Source: Planctomycetia bacterium (GTDB lineage Bacteria > Planctomycetota > Planctomycetia > Gemmatales > Gemmataceae). Taken from it: a DNA stretch of 64,000 nt. This document shows positions 58,601 through 64,000 of the stretch, piece by piece (within the stretch, counting starts at the first letter, position 1; each line of letters opens with the position of its first letter). The notes under the pieces were generated by a model. It searched no databases, had not been told where the DNA came from, and saw nothing but the letters and a program-made list of their open reading frames with translations. The position numbers and the translations under genes are program-made. The stretch is taken from the NCBI GenBank assembly GCA_005786805.1, contig SYCV01000066.1, positions 1 to 64,000 of the forward strand, read 5' to 3'.

Positions 58601-61336
58601 TCAGTTTTTCTTGTTGAAATCTCCCGCCCAAATCGTGATCATTTTTTCCGATGACACATGCTTTTTAAATGCGCCAACAACTTCAATAGCTGTCAAATTC
58701 TTGATTTTCAGCTCAAGATCCTTGTAGAAATCCATGGTCCTGTTGGCTGCGAGATTTTCCGCAAGTATGGATGCCAGCCTGGAATCTGTTGTGCGCTCGA
58801 TTTTAAGCTGCGCAAGAAAAGCTTTTTGGGCCTCAGCAAATTCTGTCGCATCTATGCCTGCATCCAGGAATTTTTTGATCTCATCAAAGACCGCAACATC
58901 AACATTTTTGATTTTCGAGGGATTACAACTTGCCATCACCATGAACCTTGCGGACTGATCCTCAGCATCAGCTTCGAATCCGGAACGAACACCATATGCC
59001 AGGCCCTCTTTCTGGCGGACCCTGTTCCCAAGCCTTGAGCTTAAACTGCCGCTTCCAATTATAAAGTCCGCAATGGCCAATCCCGCAAAGTCAGGATCAG
59101 AGTCTTTCAAGGGAAACATAATACCGGACATGAACATTGCGTTTTCCTTGTCAGGTGTCTCGATGACTAACTTTTCACCCGTAGTGACGGTTTTGGCTGT
59201 CTTTTCAATTTTCTTGAATGCGACCTTGGATTTTGTATCCAGAATTTTCTTTGTGGATTCTGAAACAATGGCAGGGTCAAAATCTCCGACCGCGACCACT
59301 TCGGCCTCTCCTATGCCGAAGATATTCTTGTATAGATCCTTTATATCATCGATACCAAGTTTGTTCAGGCGCTCTGCTGATTCCTCAAATGTGGGGGTGT
59401 AACGCACATCTGTTGGAGGGTATGGACTAAGTTTTCGCTGCATAAGTCGACTGGCAAGCGCGCCTGGTTCAGTCTTGTTTTTTTCAAGAAGGTCCTTCGA
59501 CTGACGCTTGATAATTTCCAATTCTTCGGATGAAAATGAGGGTTCATGGAGTACCTCATTTAGGAGTTCCAGCACACCGTTTACTGAATCTTTTCTGCAA
59601 AGAATTGAAACCTGCAATTCACCAGCGGAACCTGAAATGCGCCATTGAGCTTGTAGTTTCGCCAGGGTGTCCTCAATTTCCTGCCTGGTTTTCTTTTGTG
59701 TTCCTCGGGGCAAAAGAAGGGGCATTATTGCTGCAGCGGTGTTTTTCCCCGCCAAGTCCTTTTCATTTCCATAATGAATGTCCATTAAAATGCTGACTAC
59801 CTGATTGCGGGTCTTTTTAGGCAGAAAAGCATATTTCACATTTGAAGATAAAGTCCCAGTGGTCGTTGTTTTTGAGATATTTTCAACAGAGGGGTCAAAA
59901 AATTCCCCCTGAGCCATCGCTTGCCCACCTTTGTAACCTTTCAAAAGTTCATTTAAATCCGGGGATGCGGGTATTTTTACACGCTCGGCTTTTTCGGTGG
60001 GGTAGTAGGTCCCGACAGTGCTATTATTCGGGGTAAGGTATTTCAAGGAAACACGCTGGACATCTTCAGGTGTGACTTTGTTGATGAGATCCCTGAACAG
60101 GAAGAATAATCTCCAGTCACCCTTGGCAGCCCAATCGCTCAGTGAGATACCGATTCGATTACTGTCAGACATTAATAGACTTCGTGATCTTGCGAATTTG
60201 GTCTTGGCTCTTTCAACCTCAGTCTTATCAACAGGAGAATTGCGGAATTTTTCAATTGTCTCAAGGAGAAGTGTCCTGGTTTTGTCTATGTCAGCCGTTC
60301 CATCGACACTCGCCATGATTTCAAAAACACCAGGGTCGTGCCATCCAAACGCGTAGCCGGAAACACTGGTGGCATATTTGCCCAAAACCATGGTTTTATA
60401 AAGGATGCCAGAAGGTTGGCTTGTCAGGACCTCCTCAAGAATTTCAAGTGCGGGGAAGTCAGGGTGGGAACTTGATGGTGTGTGATATACAACCCCAACC
60501 GCCCCGACTTTTCCAACCCGCCTGAGGACAACCTGTCTCTGGCCGTCTTGTGGAGGTTCTTCCGTATAAGTTGCTTCCAAAGGTGAGTTAGGGCTTTGGA
60601 TGGGACCGAAATATTTTTCAACAAGTCCAAGAGCTTGTTCTTTTTTGAAATTACCCGCGATAACCAGCATCATGTTGTCAATACGATAGTATTTTTTGTA
60701 AAAAGCTTGAAGTTTTTCGATGGGAACCCGTTCAATATCAGCCCTGTTACCAATGGTGGATTTGCCATAATTATGCCAATCAAATGCCGCTGACAGCATG
60801 CGTTGGCTCAAAATGCCAACAGGATCATTTTCACCCCGTTCAAACTCATTTCGGACAACAGTCATTTCAGAAGCAAGGTCTTCCCTGCGAATAAAACTGT
60901 TGAACAATCGGTCAGCCTCCAGCCTGATTGCGAATTCCAGATTGTCACCCTCGCTGGAAAGTGTTTCAAAATAATTGGTCCTATCTACCCATGTGGTACC
61001 ATTCATGATCGCCCCCCGATCCTTCAAGGCCTTGGGAATATCGGGATGAAGCTTGGTGCCTTTGAAAACCATGTGTTCCAGCAGATGCGCCATTCCACCT
61101 TCGCCATAGCCTTCGTGCCTGGAACCAACAAACACCGTCGCATTTACAGTAACTTTTGAAGTGGAGGGATCGGGGTATAAAAGGATTTTCAGCCCGTTGC
61201 TCATTTTGTATTCGGTGATGTTTTCAATGGATGTGACTTCTTTGATCGAGGATTTTTGTTCCTGTGCAAAAACCCTGTTTGCTGTCATCTGAGATGTGAT
61301 CATTGAAAATACAACCATTAAAAAAATCCTCTGCAT
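58601..61336 (-). CDS. M16 (pitrilysin-type) zinc peptidase
   Basis: An exported peptidase of 911 residues with the pitrilysin arrangement of two M16 halves on one chain. The signal peptide is MVVFSMITSQMTANRVFAQ. The inverted zinc motif HxxEH is HLLEHMVFKG (about residue 86), with the third ligand Glu in TVVRNEFERGEND (about 163). The second half (about 500-900) keeps the fold but lacks the motif, as expected. It is likely periplasmic. AAGGAG precedes ATG 61336, and a terminator just upstream separates it from the PQQ-propeller gene. Confidence 0.92.
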   Translation of the reverse strand: MQRIFLMVVFSMITSQMTANRVFAQEQKSSIKEVTSIENITEYKMSNGLKILLYPDPSTSKVTVNATVFVGSRHEGYGEGGMAHLLEHMVFKGTKLHPDIPKALKDRGAIMNGTTWVDRTNYFETLSSEGDNLEFAIRLEADRLFNSFIRREDLASEMTVVRNEFERGENDPVGILSQRMLSAAFDWHNYGKSTIGNRADIERVPIEKLQAFYKKYYRIDNMMLVIAGNFKKEQALGLVEKYFGPIQSPNSPLEATYTEEPPQDGQRQVVLRRVGKVGAVGVVYHTPSSSHPDFPALEILEEVLTSQPSGILYKTMVLGKYATSVSGYAFGWHDPGVFEIMASVDGTADIDKTRTLLLETIEKFRNSPVDKTEVERAKTKFARSRSLLMSDSNRIGISLSDWAAKGDWRLFFLFRDLINKVTPEDVQRVSLKYLTPNNSTVGTYYPTEKAERVKIPASPDLNELLKGYKGGQAMAQGEFFDPSVENISKTTTTGTLSSNVKYAFLPKKTRNQVVSILMDIHYGNEKDLAGKNTAAAIMPLLLPRGTQKKTRQEIEDTLAKLQAQWRISGSAGELQVSILCRKDSVNGVLELLNEVLHEPSFSSEELEIIKRQSKDLLEKNKTEPGALASRLMQRKLSPYPPTDVRYTPTFEESAERLNKLGIDDIKDLYKNIFGIGEAEVVAVGDFDPAIVSESTKKILDTKSKVAFKKIEKTAKTVTTGEKLVIETPDKENAMFMSGIMFPLKDSDPDFAGLAIADFIIGSGSLSSRLGNRVRQKEGLAYGVRSGFEADAEDQSARFMVMASCNPSKIKNVDVAVFDEIKKFLDAGIDATEFAEAQKAFLAQLKIERTTDSRLASILAENLAANRTMDFYKDLELKIKNLTAIEVVGAFKKHVSSEKMITIWAGDFNKKN

Positions 61337-61350
61337 ACAAATCTCCTTGT

Positions 61351-61385
61351 AAAAAAAATACTGCAGGCTTTGAGTCTGCAGTATA
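61351..61385 (-). terminator. rho-independent terminator after the PQQ-propeller gene
   Basis: On the minus strand, ATACTGCAG-(9 bases)-CTGCAGTAT followed by eight Ts. The 9-bp perfect stem ends the transcript from 62712, just ahead of the M16 gene ribosome site. Confidence 0.85.
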
Positions 61386-61425
61386 TAGGTTGGGATCGGT
61401 TTTGATAAACACGAAAACTATGAAA

Positions 61426-62712
61426 TTAATTCACTGAACCCTTGGCGGAAACATCATAGCACCAAAGTGTGTCTTTTTCCCTTAAGTAAAGCCTGCCACC
61501 AATTACCACGGGGTGATTCCAACTGTTTTTGTCTGAATTTGGGATTTTGAAAGACCCTTTTTCAACGTATCCCTTTGGTGAGGCTTCAACCAATGCCATC
61601 ACACCGTTGTCATAACGGATGTAGAGGTGCCCTTCAGCAAAAACCATGGAGGCGGAACCTTTGCCAGCTTCACGATTTTCAGGTTTTGGCCTTTTCCAAA
61701 GCACTTTTCCAGTGGTGACTTCAGCGCACTGGGGGTTTCCTGAATCATCGCGGTCGCTGAAAAGAAAATCTCCAACTTTTATAACACCGCCATGCTTGTT
61801 GGTTAATTCCTTGTTGAAATATACTTCATTTGCCTCAACACCTTGGGCGGATTTCGTCAACTGCACCAGGCCGGCACCACGACCATACCCGGCAGCAGCG
61901 TATACTTTGTCGTTAAATGGAATGGGTGTGGGAATGTTAGCCGTGTTTGACTTGAACTTTGAAGGTTCGTTGCCATATTTCCAGGCGACCTTGCCGGTGT
62001 TTGCCTCAATCCCAACCAATTCATTTGACAAAAGTTGCACATAATATTTTTGATTACCGATCATGGAGATGACAATCGATGAGTAACCAGCGGTCTGGTC
62101 CAAAGGGCAAGCCCAGACGGTTTCACCTGTACTTTTATTTAAGGCGACTATGGTTTTATCTTTGCCACCCGGAGTACAAATGAGGTTATTGCCGTCGATG
62201 AGAGGTGATTCCGTGTAATTCCATCCCCCTGATTTTCCACCGAAATCCTTGTTAAGGTTTTTTCTCCAGACTTCTTTTCCATCATTGGCATTAAGGCAGA
62301 CAAGGTCGCCAAACTGCCCAAGCGCGTAAACTTTGCCTTCAGAAAAGCATGGGGTGCATCGGGTGCCAGAGTAATTACCACCGGTTTTCCCAACCACGGA
62401 CTGCCACAATACTTTACCGGAGGAGCGATCCAAGCCGGAAACAAAGGAGGATTTTTCGGATTCAATATCGCCCATGGTGAAAATTTTATCATTCACAGCA
62501 CTGATGCTGGAAAAACCACCCCCAAGTTTTTCAGTCTTCCAAAGTAATTTTGGACCATCTTTAGGCCAATCTTTGAGGAGGTTTTTATCAGGGGAAATCG
62601 CATCGCGGTTGTTACCACGAAATTGTATCCAGTCAGATGGACCTGCCGGGCTTTGGCCTTGGCTGAATTGAACTGTAAAAAAAATAACCCCAAGGCAAAG
62701 AATAGATCGCAT
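61426..62712 (-). CDS. secreted PQQ-like beta-propeller (BamB-like)
   Basis: A 428-residue exported protein with a signal peptide (RSILCLGVIFFTVQFSQGQ) followed by repeated propeller blades of the pyrroloquinoline-quinone-like family: WIQFRGNNRDAISPDKNLLKDWPKDGPKLLWKTEKLGGGFSSISAVNDKIFTMG, ALGQFGDLVCLNANDGKEVWRKNL, GGKDKTIVALNKSTGETVWACPLD and GIEANTGKVAWKYG. No enzyme motif is visible. In planctomycetes such proteins are abundant and mostly unassigned. It is transcribed alone, from upstream of 62712 to the terminator at 61351. Confidence 0.85.
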   Translation of the reverse strand: MRSILCLGVIFFTVQFSQGQSPAGPSDWIQFRGNNRDAISPDKNLLKDWPKDGPKLLWKTEKLGGGFSSISAVNDKIFTMGDIESEKSSFVSGLDRSSGKVLWQSVVGKTGGNYSGTRCTPCFSEGKVYALGQFGDLVCLNANDGKEVWRKNLNKDFGGKSGGWNYTESPLIDGNNLICTPGGKDKTIVALNKSTGETVWACPLDQTAGYSSIVISMIGNQKYYVQLLSNELVGIEANTGKVAWKYGNEPSKFKSNTANIPTPIPFNDKVYAAAGYGRGAGLVQLTKSAQGVEANEVYFNKELTNKHGGVIKVGDFLFSDRDDSGNPQCAEVTTGKVLWKRPKPENREAGKGSASMVFAEGHLYIRYDNGVMALVEASPKGYVEKGSFKIPNSDKNSWNHPVVIGGRLYLREKDTLWCYDVSAKGSVN

Positions 62713-62854
62713 TTAAAATACCCCTTTATCAAATGGTGACGAAAACAGGCAGGAATGTGATGATAATTGTTTTAGTTTTAATTAACAAGAGACTAAGACC
62801 CAAAAAAGTGGGTATGAATTTGATCCTGATAAATTTGAATTGGCAGAAATTGAC

Positions 62855-63415
62855 CTACTTTTTGCCTTTTGGGTTTGCGGGTTTGTTGTTTGGTTTATCA
62901 GAAGAATCTTTGCCATTAACCATAATCATGCTTGCAAAAGGTTTGTTGTCTTGTTTTGCAAGGGTAATGGTGACCAAGTGGCCTGGAACAATATTTTCGG
63001 GCTTGGCCTCATAACCAGGAAGGTTGGGGTTGCTTCCTTTTAGCTTTTTCAGGTCCTGAGGGGTGTAAACCTTGATGTTGCCTTTCTCGTCAAACGCCTC
63101 AACCGGTTCCTTGAACCTGAATTTGGTGTTTTCCCTGATGGGAACTTCCAATTCCTTCCAATCGGGGGCAGGTGGGGTGTTTTTGCCTTTGTTTCCGGGC
63201 GGATTAACATTCGCTTTCGGATTGTGGATTTGAATTATAATGGATTTTTCAGTTGGTTCGGAGGCTACTTTTCCATTGATTGTATTTCCATTTATTTTTG
63301 AAATATCTATTCGATCCACTGGTGATTTGTTCTTTTTCTTCGCATCCTGCCCAAGAGCGGAGAACGATAGGAAAGCGATGCAAAGAATTACTGGAGGGAA
63401 AATTTTAAGATACAT
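62855..63415 (-). CDS. secreted hypothetical protein
   Basis: Not recognised. From ATG 63415 (AGGATG upstream) it gives about 186 residues: a signal peptide (MYLKIFPPVILCIAFLSFSALGQ) and a lysine-, asparagine- and proline-rich mature part with a beta-strand core (VASEPTEKSIIIQIHNPKANV, LEVPIRENTKFRFKEPVEAFDEKGNIKVYTPQDLKKLKG, PGHLVTITLAKQDNKPFASMIMV). The ends, with KKKNKSP and PNNKPANPKGKK, are low complexity. The ORF extends upstream to 63568 but without a good start. It may be a periplasmic or surface protein. Confidence 0.6.
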   Translation of the reverse strand: MYLKIFPPVILCIAFLSFSALGQDAKKKNKSPVDRIDISKINGNTINGKVASEPTEKSIIIQIHNPKANVNPPGNKGKNTPPAPDWKELEVPIRENTKFRFKEPVEAFDEKGNIKVYTPQDLKKLKGSNPNLPGYEAKPENIVPGHLVTITLAKQDNKPFASMIMVNGKDSSDKPNNKPANPKGKK

Positions 63416-63506
63416 TGAAACATCCTTTTGAAAATGCCCTTGGTTAAGAGCCCTCAAGCACAGAATGAATTGTATCAAAATGGAGGATTGAATACATAAA
63501 TGATTT

Positions 63507-64000
63507 TCAAGGTGATTGGGAACCCGCAAGAAAGCCAGTGCTCCATGCAGCTTGAAAGTTGAATCCACCTATCGGGCCATCAATATCCAGTATTTCTCCA
63601 GCAAAATATAATCCTTTTTGAAGTTTACTTTCCATGGTCTTTGAATTGACTTCGTCAAGGTTCACCCCTCCGGTTGTCACTTCAGCCTTGGCGTATCCCA
63701 GGGTTCCCGTGATGTTTATTGTTTTTGACTTGATAGAGGCGACAATTGATTTGCGTTCATCCCTGCTGATGCCCGCGCATTTTTTGTCCGGTGAAAATCC
63801 AATTTGGCTGAACAAGCCATCAAGAAGCCTGCGAGGTAATAAATCCCCAAGGGCTATTGATAAAAGTTTTTTGCCATCGGTGGAAGCCAGCAATTGTATT
63901 TTGCTTTCAAATTCAGGTTCCTTGATTGATGGTAAAAAATCAATTTTAAGGAGAGTATTTTTGAATTCAGGAACACAGTTGAGTGACTTGCTGACATTTA
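63507..64000 (-). CDS. HI0933/BaiN-type flavoprotein, C-terminal part (cut by the window edge)
   Basis: The frame stays open from 64000 to the stop at 63507-63509, giving at least 163 residues of a larger protein. The C-terminal region (LLPRRLLDGLFSQIGFSPDKKC..., TGTLGYAKAEVTTGGVNLDEVNSKTMESKLQKGLYFAGEILDIDGPIGGFNFQAAWSTGFLAG) matches the FAD-binding C-terminus of the HI0933/BaiN oxidoreductase family (about 400 residues in full). The TGG and GLYFAGEILDIDGPIGGFN motifs are characteristic. The N-terminal FAD motif lies outside the window. The substrate is unknown. Confidence 0.85.
   Translation of the reverse strand, partial: NVSKSLNCVPEFKNTLLKIDFLPSIKEPEFESKIQLLASTDGKKLLSIALGDLLPRRLLDGLFSQIGFSPDKKCAGISRDERKSIVASIKSKTINITGTLGYAKAEVTTGGVNLDEVNSKTMESKLQKGLYFAGEILDIDGPIGGFNFQAAWSTGFLAGSQSP

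Overview
The window looks like chromosomal DNA of a Planctomycetota bacterium of moderate GC (mid-40s percent by eye). Lineage clues are a TIGR03009-type secreted protein (42042-42824), a short secreted beta-barrel-like protein with a CCGPTGNC segment (26726-27604), a DUF6807/PmoA-like protein, a cytochrome c/YncE-propeller fusion, a BamB-like PQQ propeller, long genes with little operon structure, and a Gram-negative envelope gene set (kdsB, lpxB). The assignment is an inference from gene content; no rRNA or tRNA gene was found. No phage, transposon, CRISPR array or defence island was seen. This is a housekeeping and metabolic segment with about 53 genes.

Left edge (1-2.9 kb): a menD 5' fragment on the + strand meets, tail to tail, an M20 peptidase gene on the - strand that has lost its 3' half. 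The junction lies near base 93 and marks a rearrangement or an assembly chimera. An APC-type permease follows. 2.9-9.1 kb: secreted M28-PDZ peptidase, coiled-coil protein, degenerate LarA-like protein, YgfZ/GcvT-like protein and CPBP protease. 9.1-15.8 kb (+): trpC-tilS, purH, secreted amidohydrolase, DUF6807 protein and a CysQ/IMPase-type phosphatase. 15.8-19.0 kb (-): small protein-xerC-thioredoxin/TPR operon and bshB1. 19.1-21.6 kb (+): kdsB and pyrG. 21.7-26.4 kb (-): cupredoxin-like protein, hisN-mtnA, and the propeller/di-haem cytochrome protein. 26.7-31.7 kb: beta-barrel-like protein, lpxB, small hypothetical, DUF1028 protein, hemH and ferredoxin.

31.8-38.0 kb (+): sugar-phosphate transferase for exopolysaccharide, then obgE-coaX-mnmE-like-FAH hydrolase-TIM-barrel epimerase as a tightly packed operon. 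38.0-48.3 kb (-): glgC, hemG/hemY-type PPOX, NYN/OST-HTH protein, TIGR03009 protein, aldehyde dehydrogenase, DsbD and a thioredoxin-NHL protein. 48.6-58.5 kb (+): dcd, nrdJ, cob(I)alamin adenosyltransferase, TIM-barrel isomerase, a degenerate CehA/PHP-like protein, guaB and an exported hypothetical. 58.6-64 kb (-): M16 peptidase, PQQ propeller, secreted hypothetical, and the C-terminal part of an HI0933/BaiN-type flavoprotein cut by the right edge.

Several genes combine into clear functional groups. Deoxynucleotide supply is served by dcd, the B12-dependent reductase nrdJ, the adenosyltransferase that makes its cofactor, and nearby guaB (with pyrG and purH elsewhere). Envelope redox is served by DsbD, the thioredoxin-NHL protein and the thioredoxin-TPR protein. 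Haem synthesis (hemG, hemH) and outer-membrane lipid synthesis (kdsB, lpxB) are scattered, as is common in planctomycetes. I did not find a convincing new multi-gene system. The most unusual items are the menD/M20 junction, LarA-, MnmE- and CehA-family proteins that have lost signature residues, a possible structured RNA leader ahead of nrdJ, and a candidate non-coding transcript between the DUF1028 gene and hemH.
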